From NCBI RefSeq assembly GCF_004363095.1, contig NZ_SNYO01000001.1, positions 124,001 through 188,000 on the forward strand: a stretch of DNA of 64,000 bases, given 5' to 3'. The stretch is from Actinomycetospora succinea. GTDB lineage: Bacteria > Actinomycetota > Actinomycetes > Mycobacteriales > Pseudonocardiaceae. The translations under genes and the position numbers were made by a program. How positions within the stretch are numbered: the stretch's first letter is position 1; each line of letters starts with the position of its first letter. Of this stretch, positions 43,546-52,601 are shown piece by piece. The notes beneath the pieces were generated by a model. It did not search any database. It was given only the letters and a program-made list of their open reading frames with translations, and was not told where the DNA came from.

Positions 43546-44166
43546 TCACCACTCCGCCCGCCGGGCGATCTCCTCCAGTTCCCGCCGGTCGGCCACGGCG
43601 TCGCCCGGGTCCTCGGGCCACGCCTCGATCTGCTGCTCGGCCCAGTCGGCCCAGCGGGCGACCATCGCGTAGAAGTCGGTGAAGAACGCCCCGGCGATCA
43701 TTCCCTGGGCCGCGCGGTGCTGGTACGGCCCCTCGTCGGCCGCGTAGTCCCGGGCCGCCTCCCGGTTGACGACGTTGCGCTCCGCGGCCCAGGCACGGGC
43801 CGCGGCGACGGTGCGCCGCGCGTCCTCCCGCGTGCCGTGCTCCGCGAACCCGAGCTTCACCAGCGCCTCGAACTCCAGCACCGGCCCGTCGCCGGGCTCC
43901 GCCAGCCAGCGCGCGAGAGCGGCCCGGCCCTCGTCGGTGATCGCGTAGACGGTCCGCGGGCGGCGGCCGACCGTCTCGGTCTCGGCGGACGCGAGCCCGT
44001 GCGCCACCAGCTTCTTCGGCTCCTCGAAGAGCTTGCTCGCCGCGCGCGGCCACATCCGGCCGAGGCTGCGGTCCATCTGCCGGGTGAGCTCGTAGGTGCT
44101 CCACGGCTGCACCCCGAGCAGCCCGAGGACGGCGTACGACGTGCTCGTCAGACGAGGGCTTGACAT
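43546..44166 (-). CDS. PadR-family transcriptional regulator
   Basis: The 206-residue protein has a PadR winged helix (1-85; SYAVLGLLGVQPWSTYELTRQM, RAASKLFEEPKKLVAHGLA and RPRTVYAITDEGRAAL as wing) and a C-terminal PadR_C/Vir-like helical domain for dimerisation. PadR proteins repress neighbouring genes and release DNA on binding small molecules. It is divergent from the methyltransferase at 44221, with an ATACTC/GAGTAT operator between them. Confidence 0.87.
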   Translation of the reverse strand: MSSPRLTSTSYAVLGLLGVQPWSTYELTRQMDRSLGRMWPRAASKLFEEPKKLVAHGLASAETETVGRRPRTVYAITDEGRAALARWLAEPGDGPVLEFEALVKLGFAEHGTREDARRTVAAARAWAAERNVVNREAARDYAADEGPYQHRAAQGMIAGAFFTDFYAMVARWADWAEQQIEAWPEDPGDAVADRRELEEIARRAEW

Positions 44167-44189
44167 GTACTCCCCTGGGGACGACCTTA

Positions 44190-44208
44190 ATACTCCCCAA
44201 GAGAGTAT
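44190..44208. promoter_or_regulatory. Inverted repeat ATACTC-N7-GAGTAT, probable PadR operator
   Basis: Perfect 6-bp arms surround seven bases, 13 bp before the methyltransferase ATG and 24 bp from the PadR start. An extra TACTCCCC at 44168-44175 repeats one half-site close to the PadR ATG. PadR operators usually have this ATAC/GTAT type of dyad. Confidence 0.6.
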
Positions 44209-44220
44209 CGGAGAACCGCG

Positions 44221-45069
44221 ATGACCACGACCACCGACATCGACCCGACCAACCGGGCCCAGGCGCAGGCCTGGGACGGCACCGAGGGCGACTACTGGGC
44301 GGCGCACCCGGACCGCTTCGACACCGCGCTGGCCCGCTACCAACCCGCCTTCCATGCGGCGTGCGACGTCGGACCCGGGGACCGCGTGCTCGACGTCGGG
44401 TGCGGCACCGGGCTGACCACCCGCGCGGCGGCGCGGGCGGCGCCGGACGGGGAGGCGGTCGGCGTCGATCTCTCCGCGCGCATGATCGACGTCGCACGGT
44501 CCACGACCGAGGCCCTCGGCGTCCCGAACGCCCGCTTCGGCCGGGCCGACGCCCAGGTGCACCCCTTCGTCACCGCCGAGTTCGACGGGGTGATCAGCCG
44601 CACCGGCGCGATGTTCTTCGGCCGGCCCGACGCCGCGTTCGCGAACCTCGCCCGCGCCGTGCGCCCCGGCGGGCGGCTCACGCTGCTGACCTGGCAGCCC
44701 GCCGACCGCAACGAGTGGATCCAGGTGTTCGCCCGGACGCTCGCGGGGCGGGAGATGCCGCCGTCCGCGCCGGGGCAGCCCGGGCCGTTCTCGCTGAGCG
44801 ACCCCGACCACGTCCGGGACCTGCTGACGGCGGCCGGGTTCGCCGACGTCGCGCTCGACGGGCTCGCCGAGCCGGAGGTCTACGGGCGCGACGCCGAGGA
44901 CGCGCACGCGTTCGTGCTCGGCCTGCTCGGGTGGATGGTGGCGGACCTCCCGCCCGCCGAGCGCGACCGCCGCGTCGAGGCCCTGCGCGCCGCCATGGCG
45001 GCGCACGAAGGTCCGGACGGCGTGACGTTCGGGTCGGCGGCGTGGCTGGTCACGGCGCGTCGGAGGTGA
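44221..45069 (+). CDS. Class I SAM-dependent methyltransferase
   Basis: The 282-residue protein has motif I RVLDVGCGTGLTTRAAARA (about 53-71), motif II VGVDLSARMIDVAR and a motif IV region FDGVISRTGAMFF. The sequence resembles UbiE/arsenite or small-molecule methyltransferases, but the substrate is unknown. It is probably repressed by the divergent PadR protein through the inverted repeat at 44190-44208, which overlaps its promoter. Its end overlaps the convergent SARP gene by 20 bp. Confidence 0.82.
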   Translation: MTTTTDIDPTNRAQAQAWDGTEGDYWAAHPDRFDTALARYQPAFHAACDVGPGDRVLDVGCGTGLTTRAAARAAPDGEAVGVDLSARMIDVARSTTEALGVPNARFGRADAQVHPFVTAEFDGVISRTGAMFFGRPDAAFANLARAVRPGGRLTLLTWQPADRNEWIQVFARTLAGREMPPSAPGQPGPFSLSDPDHVRDLLTAAGFADVALDGLAEPEVYGRDAEDAHAFVLGLLGWMVADLPPAERDRRVEALRAAMAAHEGPDGVTFGSAAWLVTARRR

Positions 45070-47902
45070 CCCCGGGCGCGCCGGTCGTGCGGCCCGCCCG
45101 GGTCAGGGCGTCGGCGACCACGAGCTCGGCCTCGGCGTCGCCGGCCTCCTGCGCCTCGGCGCGCAGCACGGCGAGCGCGGCCGGCGGCTCCGGGCGCAGG
45201 GCGGCGAGCAGGCAGCGGCTGAGCAGCTCGCCGTCACCCCCGCCCGCCGCGCGGTACCAGCGGTCGTTCTGCTCGAGCAGGGCCAGCGCGACGAGGTCGT
45301 CGCCGGTGACGTGCAGGACGCGGGCCAGCGTGGTCCGGGCCGTCGCGGCCACCCGCGGGTCGCCGCTGCGGCGGGCGGCGCCCAACGCCCGGTCGAGCAC
45401 GGCGATCGCGGCGTCGTGGCGCCCGCGCTGCTGCTCGACGCGGCCGAGGCGCGTGAGGTGCAGGGCCGCCTGCCCGAGGAAGCCCTGGCGTTCCGCGTCC
45501 GCGGCGGCGGCCTCGAGCGCCACCACCGCGTCGTCGTGGCGGCCCTGCGCCTGCGCGATCGTGCCGAGCATCCCGCGCGCGTGCACGAGGCCCCACGGGT
45601 CGCCGAGGGGCTCGAGCAGCTCCAGCGCCTCGGTGGCCGACCGCGTCGCCGTCGCCGTGTCGCCGAGCATGATCGATCCGTAGGCGGCCAGCAGCAGCGC
45701 GGCGGCCCGCGGCCACGGGCGGTCGGTGGCCAGGGCGAGCCGGGCCTCGACGAGGACGTCCTGCGGGCGCCCCTGCTGGATGCGCAGGAAGGCGAGGTGG
45801 CGGTGGGCGTCGGTGCGCAGGTCGGCGTCGGCCAGCGCGAGCGCCCGGACCAGCTCGGCGGCCGCGCGGGACACGTCGCCGGCGGACGCCTCGAGCCACC
45901 CGGTCAGCAGCAGCACCTCGGCCGCGGTGTGCGGGTCGACGTCCGGGGCCGCCGCGAGCGCGGCGCGCAGGCGTCCGGCGCCGGCGACCCCGTCGCCGAG
46001 CACCACCCACGTCCACCCGAACCCGCGCGCGATCCGGACCCCGAGCAGCGGGGCGTGGGCGGCGGTCCACGCGAGCGCGGCGTCGATGTCCGCGCGCTCG
46101 GTGCGGACGAGCGCGACGCACTCCGGCTGGGCGGGCCCGCGCACGATCGCGGCGCACCGGTCGGCGGCGCCCGCGAACCACGCCGCGTGCGCCGCGCACG
46201 CCACCGCCTCGAGCCCGGCCTCGACGAGGCGCTCGCGGGCGAAGGCGCGGATGCTGTCGAGCAGCCGGTAGCGGACCTCGTCGCCCGGGACGACCGCGAT
46301 CAGCGACCGGTCGGCGAGCCGGGTGAGGACGTCGAGCGCCTCGGGGACGCCCACCACGGTGAGGACGTGCTCGGCGGCCGCCAAGGGGGCGCCCTCCGCG
46401 AACACCGCGAGCGCCCACAGCGCCCGCCGGTCCCCGGGCGGCAGCAGGTCGTGGCTCCAGGCGATCGCCGCGGCCAGCTCGCGGCGGCGCGCGGGGGAGC
46501 GGCGGGTCGGGTCGCGGAGCAGGCGGAACCGGTCGTCGAGACGCCGCGCGACCTCGGGCACCGACAGGGTCGTCAGCCGCGAGGCGGCCAGCTCGATGGC
46601 GAGCGGGAGCCCGTCGAGGCGGCGGCACACGCCGGCGACGGCGTCCCGCTGCGCGGGGTCGACGGTGACCGACAGGCGTGCCGCGCGGTCGGCGAACAGG
46701 GCCACCGCCGCGTCCTCGGGCAGCGGCCCGAGCGGCACGACGACCTCGCCGTCGACGCCGAGCGACACCTGGCTGGTGACGAGGACCCGCAGCCGGGGAG
46801 CCGCCGCGAGCAGGGTCTCGACCAGCGCGGCGACGGCCTCGACGACGTGCTCGGCGTTGTCGAGCAGCAGCACGGCGGCGCTCCCGGCGAAGCGCCCGGC
46901 GAGGTCCCCGGCCGCGACGTGCAGGGCCTCCGCGACGGCGCGCGGCACCGACTCCGGGGTCGCGACCCCGTCGAGGCGCACGAGCCAGACCCCGTCCGGC
47001 GCCTCGAGGTCGCGGGCCACCTCGAGGGCGGTGCGCGTCTTGCCGACGCCCGCGGGCCCGGTGACCGTCACGAGCCGGTGCTCCCGCAGCCGCGCGTCCA
47101 GGGCGGCGAGCTCGTCGTCGCGCCCGACGAGGCGGGTGAGGACGGCGGGCAGGTTGCCGGGCTGCGCGCCCGTCAGCGCCGGGCTCTGCCGCAGGATGCC
47201 TTCCTCGAGGCGCCGCAGCCCGGGCCCCGGGTCGAGGCCGAGCTCGTCGGCGAGCAGCGTGCGGACCCGCGCGTACGCCGCGAGGGCGTCGGCCTGGCGT
47301 CCGGCGCGGTAGAGCGCGGTGATCAGCGCCGACCACAGCCCCTCGCGCAGCGGGTGCCGCGCGACGAGGTCCTCGAGCTCGCCGACGACGTCCCCGTCGC
47401 CGAGCGCCACGCGCGCGGCCAGGTGGTCCTCGAGCAGGGCGAGGCGCAGCTCCTCCCAACGACGACGGGGCGCGTCGAGCCAGGCGCCGTCGCCGGCGTC
47501 CTGCAGGACCTCGCCGCGGAACAGGGCCAGCGCGGCGGCGGCCTCGCGGCGCACGGTGTCGATGTCGCCGGCCCGGCGGGCCGCGGCGACGCGCTCGGCC
47601 CGCGCCTCGGCGTCGAGGGCGTCGATCCGGGCGGGGTCGACGGCGAGCCGGTAGGCGCCGTGGGCGTACGGGACGAGGTCGGCGTCGCCGAGCGCGCGGC
47701 GCAGCTGGGAGACCTTCGACTGCAGGGTGTTCTGTGACGCGGCCCCGGGCCACAGGTCGGCGAGGACCCTCTCCGCGCGCACGGTGCGCCCGGCCTCGAG
47801 GGCGAGGCGCACCAGCACCTCGGTGGTGCGCCCGGCGGGCAGCGCCAGCAGCTCGCCGTCGCGGCGGACCTCCACGGGTCCGAGCAGGGCGACGGCGAGC
47901 AC
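45050..47902 (-). CDS. AfsR/SARP-type regulator with BTAD and NB-ARC-like ATPase
   Basis: This 950-residue regulator has an OmpR-like DNA-binding domain (about 1-90; VLADLWPGAASQNTLQSKVSQLRRAL), a BTAD domain (about 95-240), an NB-ARC/STAND ATPase (Walker A GPAGVGKTR at 282-290, Walker B AVLLLDNAEHV near 350, LPLAIELAASRL), and TPR-like helices to the C-terminus. SARP proteins activate nearby genes by binding 11-bp-spaced direct repeats. An exact 11-bp tandem repeat lies 35 bp upstream, before the divergent membrane-protein operon. GTG 47902 is the start. Confidence 0.86.
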   Translation of the reverse strand: MLAVALLGPVEVRRDGELLALPAGRTTEVLVRLALEAGRTVRAERVLADLWPGAASQNTLQSKVSQLRRALGDADLVPYAHGAYRLAVDPARIDALDAEARAERVAAARRAGDIDTVRREAAAALALFRGEVLQDAGDGAWLDAPRRRWEELRLALLEDHLAARVALGDGDVVGELEDLVARHPLREGLWSALITALYRAGRQADALAAYARVRTLLADELGLDPGPGLRRLEEGILRQSPALTGAQPGNLPAVLTRLVGRDDELAALDARLREHRLVTVTGPAGVGKTRTALEVARDLEAPDGVWLVRLDGVATPESVPRAVAEALHVAAGDLAGRFAGSAAVLLLDNAEHVVEAVAALVETLLAAAPRLRVLVTSQVSLGVDGEVVVPLGPLPEDAAVALFADRAARLSVTVDPAQRDAVAGVCRRLDGLPLAIELAASRLTTLSVPEVARRLDDRFRLLRDPTRRSPARRRELAAAIAWSHDLLPPGDRRALWALAVFAEGAPLAAAEHVLTVVGVPEALDVLTRLADRSLIAVVPGDEVRYRLLDSIRAFARERLVEAGLEAVACAAHAAWFAGAADRCAAIVRGPAQPECVALVRTERADIDAALAWTAAHAPLLGVRIARGFGWTWVVLGDGVAGAGRLRAALAAAPDVDPHTAAEVLLLTGWLEASAGDVSRAAAELVRALALADADLRTDAHRHLAFLRIQQGRPQDVLVEARLALATDRPWPRAAALLLAAYGSIMLGDTATATRSATEALELLEPLGDPWGLVHARGMLGTIAQAQGRHDDAVVALEAAAADAERQGFLGQAALHLTRLGRVEQQRGRHDAAIAVLDRALGAARRSGDPRVAATARTTLARVLHVTGDDLVALALLEQNDRWYRAAGGGDGELLSRCLLAALRPEPPAALAVLRAEAQEAGDAEAELVVADALTRAGRTTGAPGVTSDAP

Positions 47903-47936
47903 GTCTCGCAGCGTAGGCCGCTGACCTGCCCCGATG

Positions 47937-47958
47937 GTGCTCCGTCAGTGCTCCGTCA
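47937..47958 (+). promoter_or_regulatory. 11-bp tandem direct repeat, probable SARP operator
   Basis: GTGCTCCGTCA occurs twice without a gap (47937-47947, 47948-47958), 50 bp before the ATG at 48009. SARP binding sites are direct repeats with an 11-bp period lying over or near the -35 region, so this is a strong candidate target for the adjacent regulator. Confidence 0.65.
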
Positions 47959-48008
47959 GCGCTTTCCCGGACGCTCGGCGCCGATCCACCGAGCCCTGGG
48001 AGCCCCCG

Positions 48009-48590
48009 ATGTCCGATCTGCACACGGCCGAGCACGCTGCGCCACGAACGAGCGCCCTGCGCCGCGGCGTGGCCTGGCTCGCCACCTTCCTCGGCTTCCC
48101 GCTGGGCGGCCTCGTGGCCGAGCTCGCGGGCCCCGTCGACGGCCCGGTCCCGGCGCTGCTGGGCGGGCTGGTGACCGGCGCGGTCCTCGGCGCGGTCCAG
48201 GCGCTGGGGCTGCGGGTGGGGCGCGCTCCCGTCCCCGTGCTCGCCTGGGTCGTCGCCACGGGCGCCGGGCTCGCCGTCGGCCTCCTGCTGGGCGCCGGGG
48301 CCGTCGGGTACGGGGTCGGCCTGCCCGCCCTGGCGATCCAGGTCGCGGTGTGCGGCGCGGTCGTCGGGCTGGCCCAGGCGGCGATCCTGTGGCGGCGCCT
48401 CGGTGCCCTCGCCGCCGCCTGGCCGCCCGTCCTCGCGGTGGCGTGGGCGCTCGGGTGGACGGTGACGACGCTCGTCGGGGTGGACGTGGAGCGCGGGTAC
48501 ACGGTGTTCGGGTCGAGCGGGGCACTGCTCGTCGCCGTGCTGACACTGGTGCTGCCGCTGGTGCTCGGCCGTCGCGCGGAGATGTCGTGA
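48009..48590 (+). CDS. Small integral membrane protein of unknown function
   Basis: This 193-residue protein has about five hydrophobic segments (from residue 20 to the C-terminus) rich in Gly/Ala/Val, with little charged sequence between them. No motif points to a function. ATG 48009 is chosen, as the longer frame would run through the direct repeats. The stop overlaps the start of the next membrane gene (GTGA), making a two-gene operon divergent from, and probably activated by, the SARP regulator. Confidence 0.75.
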   Translation: MSDLHTAEHAAPRTSALRRGVAWLATFLGFPLGGLVAELAGPVDGPVPALLGGLVTGAVLGAVQALGLRVGRAPVPVLAWVVATGAGLAVGLLLGAGAVGYGVGLPALAIQVAVCGAVVGLAQAAILWRRLGALAAAWPPVLAVAWALGWTVTTLVGVDVERGYTVFGSSGALLVAVLTLVLPLVLGRRAEMS

Positions 48591-49234
48591 ACCGGGTCGC
48601 CGCGGCCTGCCTCACCCTCGCCGCGCTCCTCGCTGCCGCCGGCTTCACCGCCCTCGGGTCGGGGTTCGACTACCCGGCGATCCTGCAGGAGCCGACGGGA
48701 CACATCCTGGCGCTCTACCGGTCGGCGCCGGTCGCGGTGAGCGGCTGGTTCGGTGTGCTCGTCGTCGGCGCGGCGCTGCTCGCGCCGGCCGCGGTCGCGC
48801 TGGGGCGTCTCTACGGCAGCACTGCGATCGCGGTGGTGGGCGTCGCCGCCGCGGTCGTGCAGGTGATCGGCCTGTCGCGGTGGGTGCTGGTGGTGCCCTT
48901 CCTGGCCCGCGACGGGTCGGAGGATGCGCAGCGCACCTTCGAGACGCTGCACTTCTGGCTCGGTCAGATGATCGGCGAGACGCTCGGCTACGCGCTGACC
49001 GCGGTGTTCACGCTGCTCGTGGCGCGGCGGTTCGGGCGGTGGCTCGCGCTCTCGGGCGTCGTCGCGGCCGTGCTCGTCGCCACCGGCGTGCTCGTGCCGC
49101 TCGGGGTGGAGCTCGCGCGCCTCACGAACTTCGCCGGCTACGTCGTCTGGTGCGTGTGGCTGATCGCGGTCGCCGTCGCGCTGGTCACCGCCAGGACGGC
49201 AGCCAGAGCTCCGCATTCCAGCGGTCGGCGGTGA
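48587..49234 (+). CDS. DUF4386-like membrane protein
   Basis: This 215-residue protein has about six hydrophobic segments and the layout of the DUF4386 family: an N-terminal helix, a loop with YPAILQEPTGHILALY, then helices with GRLYGSTAIAVVG and FLARDGSEDAQRTFETLHFWLGQ. The function is unknown. It is the second gene of the putative SARP-controlled operon. Its 3' end overlaps the convergent pmt gene by 50 bp. Confidence 0.7.
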   Translation: MNRVAAACLTLAALLAAAGFTALGSGFDYPAILQEPTGHILALYRSAPVAVSGWFGVLVVGAALLAPAAVALGRLYGSTAIAVVGVAAAVVQVIGLSRWVLVVPFLARDGSEDAQRTFETLHFWLGQMIGETLGYALTAVFTLLVARRFGRWLALSGVVAAVLVATGVLVPLGVELARLTNFAGYVVWCVWLIAVAVALVTARTAARAPHSSGRR

Positions 49235-50750
49235 TCCACGTGCCGACGAGGATCGGCCACAGCCACGCGAAGTTGGCCACGACGAGGCCGGTGTACATGC
49301 CGACGACGAGCGTGCCCGTGCGCCGGCGTTCGAGCCCCTGTTCCCGTCGTCCCAGGAACTCGCCGAGCGCGAGGACCACCGCCAGCACCAGGAACGGCGC
49401 CACCGGCGTCATGTAGAAGAAGTACATCTGCCGGTCGATGTTCGTGAACCACGGCAGGAAGCCGGCGCCGTAGCCGACGAGCACCGCGACGTGGCGCCAG
49501 TCGAACGTCGTCACGACCCGCCAGATCGACCAGCCGAGCACCGGCAGCGAGACCCACCACAGGGCCGGCGTGCCGATGAGCATCACCGCCGACACGCACG
49601 ACGGCGACCCGCAGCCCAGCTCGGCGGTGCCCGACTCGTAGTAGTAGAGCATCGGGCGCAGGCCCATCGGCCACGTCCAGGGCTTCGACTCCCAGGGGTG
49701 CGGCGACCCGCGGGGGGTGTCGAGCGTGGCGTGGAACTCGAGGACCTTGGTGCTGTAGTAGGCGAGCCCGCGCAGCCAGTCGGGCAGGAAGCCGAAGGGC
49801 CCGCCGACCGGCAGCTGCTGGCCGACGGCGTGGCGATCGGTGCCCGTCTCGCTCGCGATCCACGGCAGCCAGCTGGCCACGTAGCACAGGATCGGGACCG
49901 CCAGGAACGCCCACACGGCGGGCGCCACGTCGCGCACCAGCGTCCCGACGAACGGGCGCGCGACGCCGGCCGCGCGCCGCGCCGCGGCGTCGAAGCCGAC
50001 GAGCAGCAGGCCGAAGAAGACGATGTAGTAGAGCCCCGACCACTTCGCCGCCAGCGACAGCCCCAGGCACGCGCCGGCCGCGAGGCGCCACCAGCGCACG
50101 CCGAGCCGGGGCCCGTAGACGGTCTCGGCGATCCGGCCCTCGGCGACGACGACCGCGAGGCGCGACCGCACGTCGTCCCGGTCGACGAGCAGGGCCGCGA
50201 ACGCGAGCAGCACGAACAGCGCCGGGAAGATGTCGATCATGCCGACGCGGGCGGACACGTGGCTGACGCCGTCGGCGATGAGCAGCACGCCGGCCAGCCC
50301 ACCGAGCAGCGTGGACCGGGTCAGGCGCCGCGCTACGCGGATGATCGCGAGGATGCAGAGCGTGCCGGCGAGCGCGGACGCCGCGCGCCAGCCGACCGGG
50401 TCGTAGCCGAACACCCACTGCCCGACGGCCATGAGCTGCTTGGACAGCGGCGGGTGGACGACGAGCTCGTAGCCGGGGTTGTCCTCGTACCCGCCGTTGC
50501 GCAGCACCTGCCACGCCTGGGGCACGTAGTGCTTCTCGTCGAAGATCGGCGTGCCCTGGTCGGTGGGCCAGCCGAGGTCCCAGAACCGGACGACCCCGCC
50601 GACGACCGTGAGGACGAGGGCCACCACCCAGCCGCGGAGGCGGTCGGTGGGCATCGGGCGCCCGAGCAGCTGCGCGACGGCCGGCGCGTCCTGCGGCGCG
50701 GACAGCACACCGGCCGCGTCCGGCGCGGGGCGCGCGATGGTGGCCGTCAC
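49185..50750 (-). CDS. pmt: Protein O-mannosyltransferase (Pmt, Rv1002c-like)
   Basis: This 521-residue GT-C enzyme has a cytoplasmic N-terminus, about ten to eleven TM segments, and the catalytic acidic pair in GTPIFDEKHYVPQAW of the first outer loop. Further family motifs are VHPPLSKQLMA and PHPWESKPWTWPMGLRPMLYYYE. It transfers mannose from polyprenyl-phosphomannose to Ser/Thr of exported proteins. The order pmt divergent from rsmI is the same as Rv1002c/Rv1003. GTG 50750 is used; an internal ATG (50653 area) is less likely as it removes the basic leader. Confidence 0.88.
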   Translation of the reverse strand: MTATIARPAPDAAGVLSAPQDAPAVAQLLGRPMPTDRLRGWVVALVLTVVGGVVRFWDLGWPTDQGTPIFDEKHYVPQAWQVLRNGGYEDNPGYELVVHPPLSKQLMAVGQWVFGYDPVGWRAASALAGTLCILAIIRVARRLTRSTLLGGLAGVLLIADGVSHVSARVGMIDIFPALFVLLAFAALLVDRDDVRSRLAVVVAEGRIAETVYGPRLGVRWWRLAAGACLGLSLAAKWSGLYYIVFFGLLLVGFDAAARRAAGVARPFVGTLVRDVAPAVWAFLAVPILCYVASWLPWIASETGTDRHAVGQQLPVGGPFGFLPDWLRGLAYYSTKVLEFHATLDTPRGSPHPWESKPWTWPMGLRPMLYYYESGTAELGCGSPSCVSAVMLIGTPALWWVSLPVLGWSIWRVVTTFDWRHVAVLVGYGAGFLPWFTNIDRQMYFFYMTPVAPFLVLAVVLALGEFLGRREQGLERRRTGTLVVGMYTGLVVANFAWLWPILVGTWITADRWNAELWLPSWR

Positions 50751-50762
50751 GGGGACCGATCG

Positions 50763-50768
50763 TATGGT
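50763..50768 (+). promoter_or_regulatory. -10 element of a probable leaderless rsmI promoter
   Basis: TATGGT fits TANNNT and ends seven bases before the GTG at 50776. The in-frame ATG at 50764 lies inside it, which argues that the GTG is the true start. Confidence 0.4.
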
Positions 50769-50775
50769 CTCGGTC

Positions 50776-51621
50776 GTGCCAGAGCTGTCGGACGGGGTGC
50801 TCCTGCTGGGTGGTGTCCCGCTCGGCAACCCCGCGGACGCCTCGTCGCGGCTGCGCGAGGCCCTGGCCACCGCGGACGTCGTGGCCACCGAGGACACGCG
50901 CCGGCTGAAGCGGCTCGCGTCCGACCTGGGCGTGAAGGTCGGCGGCCGGGTCGTCACGTTCCGCGAGGACAACGAGGTGGCGCGCACGCCCGGGCTCGTC
51001 GAGGACGTGCGGGGCGGCGCGACCGTCCTGCTGGTCACCGACGGGGGGATGCCGAGCGTGTCCGACCCCGGCTACCGGGCGGTCGCCGCGTGCCTCGACG
51101 CCGGGCTGACGATCCGGTGCCTGCCGGGCCCGTCCGCGGTGCTGACGGCGCTGGCCGTGTCGGGGCTGCCCACCGACAGGTTCTGCTTCGAGGGGTTCGC
51201 GCCGCGCAAGGACGGCGAGCGCCGGACGTGGTTGCGCGAGCTCGCGAGCGAGCGGCGGACCACGGTGTTCTTCGAGTCCCCGCGGCGGCTGAAGTCCCTG
51301 CTCGAGGACGCGGTGCCCCAGCTCGGGGGCGAGCGCCGCGGAGCCATCTGCCGCGAGCTGACCAAGACGCACGAGGAGGTCGTGCGCGGGTCGCTCGCCG
51401 AGCTGCTCGCCTGGGCGCAGGGCCGCGATCCCCTCGGGGAGATCACCGTCGTGCTGGGCCCGGCGGTCGTCGCGACGCCGGAGCCCGAGGACCTCGCGCA
51501 GGAGGTCCTCGGGCTCATCGCGGAGGGACGCAAGCCGCGCGACGCCGCCCGCGAGGTGGGCGAGGCCCACGGCGTCTCCACGAAGGCGCTCTACGACGCG
51601 GCGCTCGAGCTAAGGAAGTAG
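50776..51621 (+). CDS. rsmI: 16S rRNA (cytidine-1402-2'-O)-methyltransferase RsmI
   Basis: The 281-residue protein has the tetrapyrrole-methylase fold. GVLLLGGVPLGNPADASSRL, ADVVATEDTRRLKRL, LLVTDGGMPSVSDPGY and RCLPGPSAVLTALAVSGLP are the RsmI motifs (the usual DAGTP and DPG loops). ICRELTKTHEEVVRGSLAEL near 190 is also conserved. It methylates the 2'-O of C1402 in 16S rRNA. A C-terminal helical extension is typical. It overlaps the convergent oxidoreductase by 12 bp. Confidence 0.9.
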   Translation: MPELSDGVLLLGGVPLGNPADASSRLREALATADVVATEDTRRLKRLASDLGVKVGGRVVTFREDNEVARTPGLVEDVRGGATVLLVTDGGMPSVSDPGYRAVAACLDAGLTIRCLPGPSAVLTALAVSGLPTDRFCFEGFAPRKDGERRTWLRELASERRTTVFFESPRRLKSLLEDAVPQLGGERRGAICRELTKTHEEVVRGSLAELLAWAQGRDPLGEITVVLGPAVVATPEPEDLAQEVLGLIAEGRKPRDAAREVGEAHGVSTKALYDAALELRK

Positions 51622-52545
51622 GACGAGCTTCCCGGACACGCGCCCGTGCTGGTTGTCGTCCTGCGCCTTCCCGGCCTCGGCGAGCGGGTAGGTGACGACG
51701 GCGGTGGTGCGGAAGCGGCCGTCGGCGATGCGGGGCAGGGCGTCGGCGAGCCAGCGGCGCTCGTCGTCGGGGTCGCCGCCCGAGGTGAACACGACGCCGA
51801 GCTCCTGCGCGCCGGTGTAGTCGGCGATCGTGATGGCCTTGTCCGGCGAGCCCACCAGCGTGACGAGGTCGCGCAGCGCGCCTTTGCCCGCCGTCTCGAA
51901 CGCCAGGTCGACGCCCTGCGGGGCCACCTCGCGGACCCGCTCGACGAGCCCCTCGCCGTAGACGACCGGCGTGGCCCCGAGCGCGCGGACGTCGTCCTGG
52001 TGCGTCGCGCTCGCGGTGCCGATCACGGTCGCCCCGCGCGCGACGGCCAGCTGCACGGCGTACACGCCGACGCTGCCGGACGCGCCGTCGACGATCAGCG
52101 TGGTGCCGGTGTGGTCGCCCTCGCCGAGGCCGAGCTGGGCGAGCGCGCGGTAGGCCGTCGTCACACCGACCGAGAGCGACGCCGCCACCTCCCAGCTGAT
52201 CGCCTCGGGCTTGCGGACCAGCGCGTTCGTGTTCGCGACGGCCTTCTCGGCGTACGACCCGGACGTCGTCTTGCCGAGCACCTCGTCGCCCACGGCCAGC
52301 TCGGTGACGCCCGCGCCGACCGCGTCGACGACGCCGGCGACGTCGTAGCCCGGCACCTTGGGCTCCGGTGGGGCGTCGGTGCCCGCCATGGCGCCGGTGC
52401 GCAGCTTCCAGTCCAGGGGGTTCACCGCCGCGGCGCGGACGGCGAGGCGCACCTGGCCCTCGCCCGGGACCGGGTCCTCTCGCTCGACGACCTCGAGGAC
52501 CTCGGGCCCTCCGAAGCGGCGGTACTGCACGGCTCGCGATGTCAT
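51610..52545 (-). CDS. NADP-dependent quinone oxidoreductase-like protein (MDR superfamily)
   Basis: This 311-residue zinc-less medium-chain reductase has AVQYRRFGGPEVLEVVEREDP, VNPLDWKLRTGAM, VPGYDVAGVVDAVG, and the nucleotide motif LIVDGASGSVGVYAVQLAVARG with an Ala/Ser variation of the glycine loop. It reduces quinones or activated double bonds with NADPH. It is monocistronic or joined to nothing obvious. The upstream 52546-52624 region carries repeat family 2, copy B. Confidence 0.83.
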   Translation of the reverse strand: MTSRAVQYRRFGGPEVLEVVEREDPVPGEGQVRLAVRAAAVNPLDWKLRTGAMAGTDAPPEPKVPGYDVAGVVDAVGAGVTELAVGDEVLGKTTSGSYAEKAVANTNALVRKPEAISWEVAASLSVGVTTAYRALAQLGLGEGDHTGTTLIVDGASGSVGVYAVQLAVARGATVIGTASATHQDDVRALGATPVVYGEGLVERVREVAPQGVDLAFETAGKGALRDLVTLVGSPDKAITIADYTGAQELGVVFTSGGDPDDERRWLADALPRIADGRFRTTAVVTYPLAEAGKAQDDNQHGRVSGKLVLLP

Positions 52546-52601
52546 GTCCCGCGCAACGCCCCGGGTCGGCCGCGCATGCCCCCGGCACCGTCCCCTTCCG
52601 C

